Of a DNA stretch of 64,000 nt, positions 34,248 through 43,102 are shown piece after piece. Position numbers and translations under genes: made by a program. The notes beneath the pieces are model-generated. The model made no database searches, had not been told where the DNA came from, and saw only the letters and a program-made list of their open reading frames with translations. The stretch spans positions 120,007 to 184,006 of the forward strand of contig NZ_CAMFKW010000001.1 in the NCBI RefSeq assembly GCF_945957345.1, given 5' to 3'. How positions within the stretch are numbered: the first letter of the stretch is position 1; each line of letters begins with the position of its first letter. The stretch is from an uncultured Allobosea sp. (lineage in GTDB: Bacteria > Pseudomonadota > Alphaproteobacteria > Rhizobiales > Beijerinckiaceae).

Positions 34248-34415
34248 GGTCCTGGGTCCTTTCGAATTGGCCGGGAGCGATGCCACGACGGGCCACGAAG
34301 GGCAAGCGAAAGCAGCCGCTGGAACATGGCAGGCCCCACCCAGCCGGTGGTTGTGGATGCCAAGCGGAATCGTGCCATGTTCGCGAACTTCCGGAACCGT
34401 GACGGACTTGAGATC

Positions 34416-35792
34416 ATGAAGCCGTGGCTTGCCCCCGCCCTCGACTATGTCGCGACCTGGCTCGATTTCCAGCGCAGTCTCCATGACCAGCCGGGTTGCG
34501 CCGTGGCGATCGCCGATGGCCACGAGATCGTGCTGGAAGCCGCCTTCGGTAGCGCTGACCTCGCGACCGGCGAGGCGCTGACGCCGCGCCACGGCTTCCG
34601 CATCGCCTCGCATTCGAAGAGCTTCACCTCGGCCGGCATCCTGCGCCTCGTCGACGAGGGCCGCCTGCGGCTCGACGACGAGGTCGGCAGCCTGATCGAC
34701 GGTTTGCATCCCGAGATCGCCAAGGCCAGCGTCGGCCAGGTCCTCTCCAACAGTGCCGGCCTGACCCGCGACGGCCCCGATGCCGGCCAGTTCCTTGATC
34801 GCAAGCCCTTCTGCAGCAAGGCGGAACTGCTCGCCGATCTCGCCAAGCCGCCGGTCTTCCCCGGCTCGCAGCGCTTCAAATACTCGAACCACGGCTTTGC
34901 CCTGCTCGGCCTCGTCATCGAGGCCGTGACCGGACAGAGCTACAATGAGTGGATCACCGACGAGGTCATCGCCAAGGTCGGCCTCACCGAGACCAAGCCC
35001 GATATCGGGCTCTGGGGCCAGCGGCCAATGGCGAAGGGTCATACCGGCAGGCAATTGCTCGGCCGGCGCATGGTCATCCCGGCCGACAATCATTGCCATG
35101 CCATGGCGTCCGCCACCGGCTTCGTCGGCACCGCCGCCGATGTCGCACGCTATTTCGCGCAGCTCTCGCCCCATGCCGAGCACAGCATCCTCTCGGCCCG
35201 GAGCCGCCGCGAGATGACGCGCCGCCTCTGGCCTGACGACGAGGCCAGCCTCGGCCGCCATTACGGGCTCGGTACGATTTCCGGCGGCGAGGGCGACTGG
35301 CGCTGGGCCGGCCATTCCGGCGGCTTTCAGGGCTTCATCACCCGCACCGCCACCTTCCCGAAGCAGGGCCTGACCGTCTCGGTCCTGACCAACGCGATCG
35401 ATGGCCTCGCCCATCCCTGGCTCGACGGCGTCGCCCATATCCTCAAGACCTTCGCCGAGCGCGGCGGCCCTTCAGCCGAAACACGGGACTGGACCGGGCG
35501 CTGGTGGACGCTCTGGAACGCGACCGACCTCGTCCCCGTTTCCGACCGCGTACTCTGCGCCGCCCCGGCCCTGTTCACGCCCTTCCTCGACGCCGCCGAA
35601 ATCGCGATCGAGGCGCCCGACAGCGGCCGCATCGTCCGCGCGTCCGGCTTCCACAGCCCCGGCGAGACGGTCGCGCTGGAGCGCGAAGGCGGGAAGGTTC
35701 GTTCGGTCAGACTGGCGGGCTCGCGCCTGCTCAGCGCGGACGCCATGCGCGCCGAGATGGAAGCCCGGTACGGCGGGTCAAAAAGCGCTTAA
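34416..35792 (+). CDS. Serine hydrolase, class C beta-lactamase family
   Basis: The 458-residue protein (from 34416) has the three active-site motifs of penicillin-binding-protein-like esterases: SHSK (Ser 65, Lys 68), YSN (156-158) and HSG (300-302). A C-terminal domain of about 120 residues follows. No signal peptide is present, so it is probably cytosolic, acting as an esterase or D-amino-peptidase rather than a beta-lactamase. Other in-frame ATGs at 34326 and 34377 would extend the N-terminus; I choose 34416 because homologues begin close to MKPWLAPAL, with moderate certainty. Confidence 0.82.
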   Translation: MKPWLAPALDYVATWLDFQRSLHDQPGCAVAIADGHEIVLEAAFGSADLATGEALTPRHGFRIASHSKSFTSAGILRLVDEGRLRLDDEVGSLIDGLHPEIAKASVGQVLSNSAGLTRDGPDAGQFLDRKPFCSKAELLADLAKPPVFPGSQRFKYSNHGFALLGLVIEAVTGQSYNEWITDEVIAKVGLTETKPDIGLWGQRPMAKGHTGRQLLGRRMVIPADNHCHAMASATGFVGTAADVARYFAQLSPHAEHSILSARSRREMTRRLWPDDEASLGRHYGLGTISGGEGDWRWAGHSGGFQGFITRTATFPKQGLTVSVLTNAIDGLAHPWLDGVAHILKTFAERGGPSAETRDWTGRWWTLWNATDLVPVSDRVLCAAPALFTPFLDAAEIAIEAPDSGRIVRASGFHSPGETVALEREGGKVRSVRLAGSRLLSADAMRAEMEARYGGSKSA

Positions 35793-35879
35793 ACACCTGC
35801 GCTCGGGTCGAGGCACCCGAGCCATTTCGCCACGCATTCGCCGCCTTCCGGTCGCAGCCTCTCCCGTGAGGGCTGGCCG

Positions 35880-36218
35880 ATGCGCGTTCTTGCCTCGATG
35901 ATCGCTGCTGTTCTGATCGCGGGAGCGATGCCGGCTTGCGCCCATCAGGCGCCGAGCGGCTGGGATTACCCGTTCTATTGCTGCTTCGACTCCGACTGCT
36001 CCCCGATCGACGCCCGGGCCGTGCGGGAAGTCCCCGGCGGCTTCGTCGTGACAATCATGCCCGGCAAGCATCCAATGTGGCCGAGCGAGCGCAAGCAGCC
36101 GTTGAGGCTCGAAATCCCGCAGGACCAAGCCAAGCCATCGCCGGACGGCCACTGGCATCTCTGCATCGATGATTCCGGCGAACTGCTGTGCTTCTTTGCG
36201 CCGGGGAACGATTCCTAG
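35880..36218 (+). CDS. Small secreted cysteine-rich protein
   Basis: The 112-residue precursor has a signal peptide (about 1-22, ending CAH). The mature part has six cysteines, including FYCCFDSDCSP near the start and HLCIDDSGELLCFF at the end, with WDYPF between. I know no name for the family, but the WDYPxxCC.DxDC pattern recurs in Hyphomicrobiales. It is periplasmic or extracellular by inference. The stop (36216-36218) overlaps the stop of the convergent SHMT-like gene by about four bases. Confidence 0.65.
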   Translation: MRVLASMIAAVLIAGAMPACAHQAPSGWDYPFYCCFDSDCSPIDARAVREVPGGFVVTIMPGKHPMWPSERKQPLRLEIPQDQAKPSPDGHWHLCIDDSGELLCFFAPGNDS

Positions 36219-37537
36219 CGCATGAAATGCAGGTTCCTGAACCGGCCGCGGAAGGCGGTCACGTCCTTCGCCACCGCCTCGGCCGGACGCGAGCCGTTCA
36301 GCCCCTCGGCGATATAGCCGGCGAGCTCCGGCATATCGGCCGCCGTCATGCCGAAGCGGACGATCTCGGGCGTGCCAAGCCTGAGGCCGTTGACGTCGCC
36401 CTCGACTGCCGGCAGCGGCAGGCCGATGCCGCAGGACAGGATATTGACCGCGCGCAGTCTTTTCGCTGCCGCCTGCCCCCCGCCATAGCCGGCCGCCTCG
36501 ATCGCGAACTGATGCGAGGTCGTCATGCCCCGGTCGCGGGCGAAGACGGGCACCTGCCGCTCGGACAGCGCCTCAGCCAGCGCTTTCGCGGTCTTCGCCA
36601 TTTCCTGCGCATAGGCGCGGCCATGCGCCTTCCAGTCGAGCAGCGAGACAGCGAGTGAGGCCGATTTGGCCGCGTCGAAATTGGCGGTGAGGCCGGGATA
36701 GGCGATGGCATCGAGCTTCCTGGCGATCTCCGCGTCATTCGTCACGATCAGGCCCGAAGGCGGACCGCCCAGGCTCTTATAGGTGCTCATCGTCATCAGA
36801 TGGGCGCCTTCCTCCAAGGGCTGCTGCCAGCCATGGCCAGCAATCATGCCGGACATATGCGCCGCGTCGAACAGCACGATCGCCCCGACCTCGTCGGCAA
36901 TGGCCCGGATCTCGCGGATCGGATGCGGGAAGAGATTGAGGCTGCCGCCGATCGAGATCAGCTTCGGCTTGAGGCGTAGCGCGTCCGCCCGCAACTTCTC
37001 GACATCGACGGTGTAATGCACCGGATCGATCGGCGCGGGATGCGTGACGATGCCATAGAGCCCGGCCGCGCCGGCGCCGTGATGGGTGACATGCCCGCCG
37101 ATCTCGCCGGGCGGCGCGATGATGCAATCGCCGGCCTTGGCCGCCACCATGAAGGCATAGAGATTGGCGATAGCGCCGGAGGGCACGCGAATCTCGGCAT
37201 ATTTGGCGCCGAAGACTTCAGCCGCGAGCTCGGCAGCGATGATCTCGATCTGCTCGATCGCCTCCAGCCCCATCTCGTATTTGTCGCCGGGATAGCCAAG
37301 CGAGGGCCGCGCCCCGATCCCCGCCGAGAGCAGCGCCTCGGCCTTCGGGTTCATGACATTGGTCGCCGGGTTGAGATTGACGCAGTCGCGCTCATGGATG
37401 GCCCGGTTCTCGGTGGCGAGCGCATCGATCCGCGCCGCGATCGCATCGAGCGGCTGGCTCGCCGTCTCGCCCGCGACCTTGAGCACATAATCCTCGCTCG
37501 CCTGCGGAACCCAGTCGCGCCTGCCCAGTGCCGTCAT
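36215..37537 (-). CDS. Divergent serine hydroxymethyltransferase-like PLP enzyme
   Basis: The 440-residue enzyme has a SHMT-type PLP fold: GYPGDKYE (81-88), HVTHHGAGAAGLYG (149-162), DAAHMSG (224-230) and the PLP lysine in STYKSLGGPPSG (251-262, Lys 254). The lysine motif differs from normal GlyA (TTTHKTLRGPRGG type), so this is a paralogue. It may interconvert serine or a serine analogue (for example alpha-methylserine) with glycine or alanine using folate. The ATG at 37537 follows GGGAGACGAGCG. It is divergent from a LysR regulator, which likely controls it. Confidence 0.78.
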   Translation of the reverse strand: MTALGRRDWVPQASEDYVLKVAGETASQPLDAIAARIDALATENRAIHERDCVNLNPATNVMNPKAEALLSAGIGARPSLGYPGDKYEMGLEAIEQIEIIAAELAAEVFGAKYAEIRVPSGAIANLYAFMVAAKAGDCIIAPPGEIGGHVTHHGAGAAGLYGIVTHPAPIDPVHYTVDVEKLRADALRLKPKLISIGGSLNLFPHPIREIRAIADEVGAIVLFDAAHMSGMIAGHGWQQPLEEGAHLMTMSTYKSLGGPPSGLIVTNDAEIARKLDAIAYPGLTANFDAAKSASLAVSLLDWKAHGRAYAQEMAKTAKALAEALSERQVPVFARDRGMTTSHQFAIEAAGYGGGQAAAKRLRAVNILSCGIGLPLPAVEGDVNGLRLGTPEIVRFGMTAADMPELAGYIAEGLNGSRPAEAVAKDVTAFRGRFRNLHFMR

Positions 37538-37625
37538 CTCGCTCGTCTCCCGAACCGACCAATCCCGCATTGACGCCATAACAGCGGTTTGCCCGCCTGC
37601 TTGCAAACGAGTATTCATCGCTCGC

Positions 37626-37646
37626 AGGCTGAGGAATTCTCAGCCT
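37626..37646. promoter_or_regulatory. Inverted repeat in the SHMT/LysR intergenic region
   Basis: AGGCTGAG (37626-37633) and CTCAGCCT (37639-37646) are perfect arms around GAATT, ending 16 bases before the lysR start codon. It can be a dyad operator or a leader hairpin. A looser TGCAAACGAG..CGCTCGCA dyad lies just upstream (37600-37625) and is closer to LysR T-N11-A style. Confidence 0.5.
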
Positions 37647-37662
37647 GGACGGAGAGAACGCC

Positions 37663-38553
37663 TTGCCGGTCAAGCCGCCACGTCCGCGTCTGCCCTCGCT
37701 CAATGCCTTGCGCGCCTTCGAGGCTGCGGCGCGTTTGGAGAGCTTCGCCAAGGCGGCCGACGAGATCGGGGTCACGCCCGGCGCCGTCACCCAGCAGATC
37801 AGGCAGCTCGAAGCGACATTGGGCTTCGCCGTCTTCCGCCGCCTGCCGCAAGGCGTCGCGCTGACCGAAGCGGCCCGCGAGGCTCTGCCACGCCTGACGC
37901 GCGGCTTCGACATGCTGGGACAGGCCGTGCAGGCCCTGCGCGAGGCCCAGCCCAACCGCCCGCTCGCCATCGCCGCCCTGCCCTGCATCGCCCAGCTCTG
38001 GTTGTCACCGCGCTTGCCGGCGCTGCAGGTCGCGTTCCCGGATTTGCAGATCTCGATTTCAGCGATGGAGGAACCGCCCGATCCGCAGCGCGATCCCTAT
38101 GATCTCTCGCTGTTCTATCGGGAGGTCGCACCGCACAGTGACGGAGTTCAGCTCGATGCCGACGCGATCCTGCCAGTCTGCACGCCGGCTCTCGCGGCAA
38201 AGCTCGCAAAACCGGCCGATCTTGCCGCGCTAACACTGCTGCATGATGCGGTCTGGTGTGGCGACTGGGCGCGCTGGCTCGCCTTCGCCGCACCCGGCGC
38301 CAAGAGCGACCCAAGCCGTGGCCCGGCCTTCTCGCTTTACAGCCTAGCGCTCGATGCCTGCCTGTCGGGCTCAGGCGTGCTGATGGGGCGGATGAGCCTC
38401 GTAAGCCCGCATCTCGCGGCGGGCAGGCTCGTAGCGCCCTTTCCGCAGGCGATGCCGACGCCGGACCGATTGACGCTGGCGATAGCGACAGCAACCGGCG
38501 CGCATCCGCGCCGGGCCGAGATCATGGACTGGCTCGCCGGCTCGTCCGGCTGA
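37663..38553 (+). CDS. LysR-family regulator, GcvA type
   Basis: The 296-residue regulator has a winged helix-turn-helix (about 10-70, LPSLNALRAFEAAARLES and SFAKAADEIGVTPGAVTQQI) and a C-terminal effector domain. The GcvA-like opening is typical of regulators of amino acid genes. It likely controls the divergent SHMT paralogue with serine, glycine or a related signal as coinducer. The start is TTG at 37663, preferred because GGAGAG is six bases upstream and the helix begins at the right distance. The gene ends just before the convergent cysE gene. Confidence 0.85.
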   Translation: MPVKPPRPRLPSLNALRAFEAAARLESFAKAADEIGVTPGAVTQQIRQLEATLGFAVFRRLPQGVALTEAAREALPRLTRGFDMLGQAVQALREAQPNRPLAIAALPCIAQLWLSPRLPALQVAFPDLQISISAMEEPPDPQRDPYDLSLFYREVAPHSDGVQLDADAILPVCTPALAAKLAKPADLAALTLLHDAVWCGDWARWLAFAAPGAKSDPSRGPAFSLYSLALDACLSGSGVLMGRMSLVSPHLAAGRLVAPFPQAMPTPDRLTLAIATATGAHPRRAEIMDWLAGSSG

Positions 38554-38558
38554 GCGCG

Positions 38559-39413
38559 TCAGATATAGGAACCGCAATCGCCTGTGAGGGTCTGATCCAT
38601 CGAGCGCGACGGCTCGGCACAGCCCGCCTCCCCGACCACCTTAGCCGGCACGCCCGCCACGGTCTTGTTGCGCGGCACGGGCTGGAGCACGACCGAACCG
38701 GCCGCGATTCGGCTGCACTGGCCGACCTCGATATTGCCGAGGATCTTGGCGCCGGCGCCGATCAGCACGCCCTTGCGGATCTTCGGATGGCGATCGCCGC
38801 CCTGCTTGCCGGTGCCGCCCAGCGTGACGCTGTGCAGCATCGAGACATCGTCCTCGATGACGGCGGTCTCGCCGACGACGAGGCCGGTCGCATGGTCGAG
38901 GAAGATGCCCTTGCCGATCCGCGCTGCCGGGTTGATGTCCGTCTGGAACACCTCGGAGGAGCGCGCCTGCAGGTAGAGCGCGAAATCGCGCCGGTCCTGC
39001 TTCCAGAGCCAATGCGCCAGACGGTGGCATTGCAAGGCATGGAAGCCCTTGAAGAACAGAACCGGCTCCAGCACGCGGTAGCAGGCGGGGTCGCGGTCGA
39101 GCACGGCCATCACGTCGGCGCGCATGCCGATGCCGATCATCTCGTCGCTGGCCATCGCCTCGGCAAAACCCTGCTCGATCAGGTCGGCGGTGACGGCGGG
39201 GTGGCCGAGCCTTGCCGCGACGCGATGGGCGACCGCAGCCTCGAAGCTCGGCTGGTTGAGGACGGAAGCGACGATCAACGTGCCGAGCGCCGGCTCGGCG
39301 GCGACGGCCGTTTCCGCTTCCGTACGCAAGCGGGACCAGACGGGGTCGACCCGGTCCAGTCCGGTGGCGAAGTCGCGTGCTTCCACGACGGAGCGCCCTG
39401 ACGGCATGATCAT
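38559..39413 (-). CDS. cysE: Serine O-acetyltransferase
   Basis: The 284-residue enzyme makes O-acetylserine from serine and acetyl-CoA, the carbon donor for cysteine. The helical N-terminal SATase domain includes AHWLWKQDRRDFALYLQAR. The left-handed beta-helix contains DINPAARIGKGIFLDHATG, VSMLHSVTLGGTGKQGGDRHP and GAKILGNIEVG, with the usual catalytic His and Asp. The C-terminus ends in SYI, close to the Ile-terminated tail that docks in cysteine synthase. It is convergent with lysR. Confidence 0.93.
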   Translation of the reverse strand: MIMPSGRSVVEARDFATGLDRVDPVWSRLRTEAETAVAAEPALGTLIVASVLNQPSFEAAVAHRVAARLGHPAVTADLIEQGFAEAMASDEMIGIGMRADVMAVLDRDPACYRVLEPVLFFKGFHALQCHRLAHWLWKQDRRDFALYLQARSSEVFQTDINPAARIGKGIFLDHATGLVVGETAVIEDDVSMLHSVTLGGTGKQGGDRHPKIRKGVLIGAGAKILGNIEVGQCSRIAAGSVVLQPVPRNKTVAGVPAKVVGEAGCAEPSRSMDQTLTGDCGSYI

Positions 39414-39596
39414 TCTCCGAAAAGGGTGGTTCGGCGAAAGGACAGCCTAGCCCAAAGCAGGCGTCCGCATCAAAAGCTCAGGCCGAACCGACGTTGAATC
39501 GAAAAGCGAGGCAGCGGAATCAGATTTTCAGGGAAGATCGACAACACATTGGCGTCGCCCGTTTTTCCGGTTTGCCTCTCGTCACCGCGGAGGTTC

Positions 39597-40364
39597 TCAC
39601 AAACGCGCGAGGAAGTCGAGGACGGCCTGCTTGTGGCTCTTGTCGCCGACCGCGAGATTGTGGTCGCGCCCGACGATGTCGAAGGACACGGCGCCCGGAA
39701 TGAGCTTCGCCAGTTCGGGACCCGAACCGGAAACATCGTCCTTGGTACCGACGCTGATCAGGGTCGGAACGGAGATCTGGCCGACCTGCTCTGCGGTCAG
39801 CGTCTGGCGCGAGCCGCGGATGCAGGCGGCCAGCGCCTTGAGGTCGCTCTTGGTCTGTTCGGCGAAGGCACGGAACATGCGCTGCATCGGATCGGTGAGA
39901 ACATCGAGCGAGGGCGCCTCCATCGCATCGGCGATGCCGAGCGGCAGCCCGACGCCCTCGACGAGATGGATGCCGAGCCCGCCGAGCAGCAAGGCATCGA
40001 GTCGGCGCGGATGCGCCAGCGCAAGATGCGCCGAGATACGCGCGCCCATCGAATAGCCCATCACCGCCGCCCGCGGAATGTCGAGATGGTCCATCAATCG
40101 GCGCACATCCTCGGCCATGACCTGCGAGGAATAGGCGGCGGGGTCGTAGAGCTTCTCGCTCTGGCCATGGCCACGGTCGTCGAGCGCGACGACGCGATAC
40201 CCGGCATGGGTCAGCGTCTTCGTCCACTGGGTATTGACCCAGTTGATCATGTGCGAGGAGGCGAAGCCGTGGACCAGCACGATGGTGCGGTGCTTCGGCT
40301 CGTCAGCGGTCGGCGCCATGTCGATGAAGGCGATCTTCACGCCGTCGGAAGAAAAGCTCTGCAT
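39597..40364 (-). CDS. Alpha/beta hydrolase
   Basis: The 255-residue protein has the oxyanion His-Gly (VLVHGFASS), the nucleophile elbow GYSMGARI, the acid GTKDDVSGSG region and the final His in GRDHNLAVGDK. The substrate is not predictable; the family includes esterases, dehalogenase-like and lactone hydrolases. I place the start at 40364 (MQSFSSDGV, the family-typical opening); an in-frame ATG at 40397 has AGGGAAGG directly touching it, too close to work well. The 183-base gap to cysE holds no gene. Confidence 0.85.
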   Translation of the reverse strand: MQSFSSDGVKIAFIDMAPTADEPKHRTIVLVHGFASSHMINWVNTQWTKTLTHAGYRVVALDDRGHGQSEKLYDPAAYSSQVMAEDVRRLMDHLDIPRAAVMGYSMGARISAHLALAHPRRLDALLLGGLGIHLVEGVGLPLGIADAMEAPSLDVLTDPMQRMFRAFAEQTKSDLKALAACIRGSRQTLTAEQVGQISVPTLISVGTKDDVSGSGPELAKLIPGAVSFDIVGRDHNLAVGDKSHKQAVLDFLARL

Positions 40365-40481
40365 GCGGGTCTCGGATCGCAAGATCGGAACGGTCATCCT
40401 TCCCTGCCATGGCCGGGGGGATTTGGGTACCCGCCATGGCGCGGCTTGCTTATGAGCGCCTGCCATGATGAACGATGATGC

Positions 40482-41441
40482 ATGAGCCAGCCTGCGCCCC
40501 GCGAATCGTCACGCCTCGCTATCGTCGATATCGCTCGCGGCGTCGCGCTGCTGGCGATGTTCGTCTACCATTTCGCCTATGATCTCTCGAATTTCCGGCT
40601 GATCGAGACCGATATCGTCGCCGAGCCGGGCTGGCGGCTGTTCGCACGCGGCATCGCCGGCACCTTCCTGACCATCGTCGGCTTCAGCCTCGTCCTCGCG
40701 ACGCGCAAGGGCCTCGACCTCACGGCCTATCTCAAGCGCCTCGCCATGGTCGCGGGCGCGGCGGTGCTGGTCACGCTCGGCACCTGGCGGTTCATGCCGG
40801 GCGACTTCATCTTCTTCGGCATCCTGCACCATGTCGCGGTCGCAAGCGTGCTCGCCCTGCCCTTCCTGCGCCTGCCGATCATCGTCGTCGCGCTCGCGGC
40901 GGTTGTCGCCTTCGCGCTGCCCTCCTTCGTCGCCCATCCGCTGCTTGACCAGCCCTGGGCCGACTGGCTCGGCTTCTCGCGCGCGCCGATCCAGACGGCC
41001 GATTTCGTGCCGGTCTTCCCCTGGTTCGGCTGCGTGCTGAGCGGCATCGTGCTGGCCCGACTCATCCTGCCGCGTCTGGCCGGCACCGCGATCGCCGGCT
41101 GGCGGCCCGGCAACAAGGCGACCCGAATCGTCGCCTGGGGCGGGCGCCACAGCCTGCTGGTCTATCTCGTCCATCAGCCGCTCTTCATCGGCGCGCTGAT
41201 GCTGGCGACGCAGGTCGTCTCCCCGTCCTCACCGGAGGAGCGTGCCTTCCGGAACGAATGCCAGCGCAGTTGCGCCGGCCCCAATGCTCCCGAACAGGTC
41301 TGCCGGATGGTCTGCGCCTGCACCGTCGATGGCCTCAAGCGCGAGCAGCTCTGGCAGAAGGCGCTCGACAACCTGCTCTCGCCGCAGGAAAGCGCCCGCA
41401 TGACGGAGCTCGCTCGCGCCTGTCTGCGCGACGGACGCTGA
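40482..41441 (+). CDS. HGSNAT-like membrane acyltransferase (DUF1624)
   Basis: The 319-residue protein has about seven to eight membrane segments and the DUF1624/heparan-alpha-glucosaminide N-acetyltransferase catalytic opening, IARGVALLAMFVYHFAYDL (about 17-35), whose His is the expected acyl carrier. Relatives move acetyl groups across membranes onto sugars. The C-terminal 60 residues leave the membrane and contain six cysteines (NECQRSC, VCRMVCAC and ACLRDG), an odd soluble tail. It is divergent from the alpha/beta hydrolase gene. Confidence 0.8.
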   Translation: MSQPAPRESSRLAIVDIARGVALLAMFVYHFAYDLSNFRLIETDIVAEPGWRLFARGIAGTFLTIVGFSLVLATRKGLDLTAYLKRLAMVAGAAVLVTLGTWRFMPGDFIFFGILHHVAVASVLALPFLRLPIIVVALAAVVAFALPSFVAHPLLDQPWADWLGFSRAPIQTADFVPVFPWFGCVLSGIVLARLILPRLAGTAIAGWRPGNKATRIVAWGGRHSLLVYLVHQPLFIGALMLATQVVSPSSPEERAFRNECQRSCAGPNAPEQVCRMVCACTVDGLKREQLWQKALDNLLSPQESARMTELARACLRDGR

Positions 41442-41519
41442 TGCAAATCGCGCACTGGCTTTAGAGCGGCTCACGCGATAGGTTGTGCCGCAATTCCAGG
41501 CTTTCGAAGAGCGACGACC

Positions 41520-41771
41520 ATGGCCGCGACCGGCATCCCGCATTTCCACAACGACCTCGGCGTCCCCGTCATCAAGGTCGGTGCGCATGAGTTCATGTGC
41601 ATCGGCGCCAAGCCGCCCTTCGATCATCCGCATGTCTTCCTCGACATGGGCGCGGACCACGAGATCATCTGCCCCTACTGCTCGACGCTGTTCACATACG
41701 AGCCGTCGCTGAAGGGCGCCGCCTGCATCCCGCCGGAATGCGCCTACACGGATTCGGCCAAGGCGGCCTGA
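41520..41771 (+). CDS. CHCC-type zinc-finger protein
   Basis: The 83-residue protein is a zf-CHCC domain (PF10276). The ligands are His in HPHVFLDMG, then the CPYC pair and the later Cys of PPEC. The family is related to mitochondrial NDUFS6 (complex I) and is found across alphaproteobacteria as a small soluble protein. A role in complex I or other redox assembly is an inference. ATG 41520 follows GCGACGACC with no strong site. Confidence 0.82.
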   Translation: MAATGIPHFHNDLGVPVIKVGAHEFMCIGAKPPFDHPHVFLDMGADHEIICPYCSTLFTYEPSLKGAACIPPECAYTDSAKAA

Positions 41772-41856
41772 AAGAGCCAACTTCATCGGGCGCGCGGGTT
41801 CTGAGGGGCATCCGCGCCTCGTCTTCCATCTCCGTCGTCGAAGGCGTTCGATACCC

Positions 41857-43032
41857 GTGTCCGCTCCTCATTTCGTCATCGCCGGCGCCGGCATCGGCGG
41901 CCTGACCATGGCCCTGTCGCTGGCGCGGCGCGGCATCGCGACGACCGTCGTCGAGAAGCGTACCGGCTTCGGCGAGCTGGGCGCCGGCCTCCAGATCACC
42001 TCCAATTCCGGCCGCGTGCTCGATGCGCTGGACCTCGCCTTGCCGTTGAAGCGCGTCAGCGTCTCCTCCCACGGCCTGATGATCCGGCGCTGGGCCAATG
42101 GTGCGCGGGTGCTGGAAATGCCCTCCAGCCCCGAGCGCATGCCGACGCCGTTCCGCATGATGAAGCGCAACGACCTTCATACCGTGCTGCTTGACGCTGC
42201 CCGCGCCATGCCCAACATCCGCCTGCTGGTCGGCCGCGGCGTACAGGAAGTCAGCCAGGACGCGGACGGAGTCACGGTCGCGCTCGGCGGCCAGAATGGC
42301 GAGGCCATCTCCGCGCTGGGCCTGATCGGCGCGGACGGCCTGTGGTCGCGCGTGCGCGATCTCACCGGCGATGCCTCGCCGCCCGTCTTTACCGGCTACG
42401 AGGCCTGGCGCGCCGTGGTGCCAGCCCGCGCCGGCGACAAGCCACGCGTGACGCTGCATATGGGCCCCGGCCGGCACGCCGTGCATTACCCCGTGGCCGC
42501 TGGCAGGGAGATCAACCTCGTCGTCGTCCGCCAGGCCAAGGAGGCCCGCGAGGGCTGGTCCCGCGATGGCGACCGCGCCATCGTGACCGAGCATCTCGCC
42601 GGCGCCTCCCAATCGCTGCGCGATCTCACCGGCGCGGCCGAAGGCTGGCAGGTCTGGTCCTTGTTCGACCGCAAGCCGGCCGCCATGGCCAGGGGCCGGA
42701 TCGCGCTGATCGGCGACGCCGCCCACCCGATCCTGCCCTTCCTCGCCCAGGGCGCCTCGCTCGCCATCGAGGATGCCGCGGTGCTCGCCCGTCTGCTCGC
42801 CGACACGCTCGGCCGCGAGGGTGCTGCCGGCGTTCCCATGGCCTTCGCCGCCTACGCTGCCGCTCGCGCCCAGCGCGTCGCCCGCGTACAGGAGGAAAGC
42901 CGGGGCAATGGCCGCAACTACCACATGGGCTGGCCGCTCAGCATCGCCCGCGATTTCGCGCTGAAGCGGCTCGGGCCGGACGGCCTGCGCAACCGCTATG
43001 GCTGGCTCTACGACTGGCAGGATGCGGCCTGA
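41857..43032 (+). CDS. FAD-dependent monooxygenase (salicylate hydroxylase type)
   Basis: The 391-residue flavoprotein has the Rossmann GAGIGGL (about 10-16), the mid-chain GADGLWSRVR (DG motif) and the second FAD motif RIALIGDAAHPILPFLAQGA. This is the group of single-component aromatic hydroxylases that use NAD(P)H and O2. The substrate is unknown. The start is a GTG at 41857, needed for the Rossmann loop to begin at the usual position. A small membrane-protein gene follows 70 bases later. Confidence 0.87.
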   Translation: MSAPHFVIAGAGIGGLTMALSLARRGIATTVVEKRTGFGELGAGLQITSNSGRVLDALDLALPLKRVSVSSHGLMIRRWANGARVLEMPSSPERMPTPFRMMKRNDLHTVLLDAARAMPNIRLLVGRGVQEVSQDADGVTVALGGQNGEAISALGLIGADGLWSRVRDLTGDASPPVFTGYEAWRAVVPARAGDKPRVTLHMGPGRHAVHYPVAAGREINLVVVRQAKEAREGWSRDGDRAIVTEHLAGASQSLRDLTGAAEGWQVWSLFDRKPAAMARGRIALIGDAAHPILPFLAQGASLAIEDAAVLARLLADTLGREGAAGVPMAFAAYAAARAQRVARVQEESRGNGRNYHMGWPLSIARDFALKRLGPDGLRNRYGWLYDWQDAA

Positions 43033-43102
43033 GCGCGCACCCGACCTCGCCAAAGCCGCAATCGCTCCCTATCTCTGCATTCAAGGGAAGGGACCGAACC
43101 AC

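Noticed and set aside
34248..35438. Long N-terminal extension of the DUF3126 frame
   Set aside because: It is antisense to the serine hydrolase; only the last 70 codons match a family, so the gene starts at 34247.
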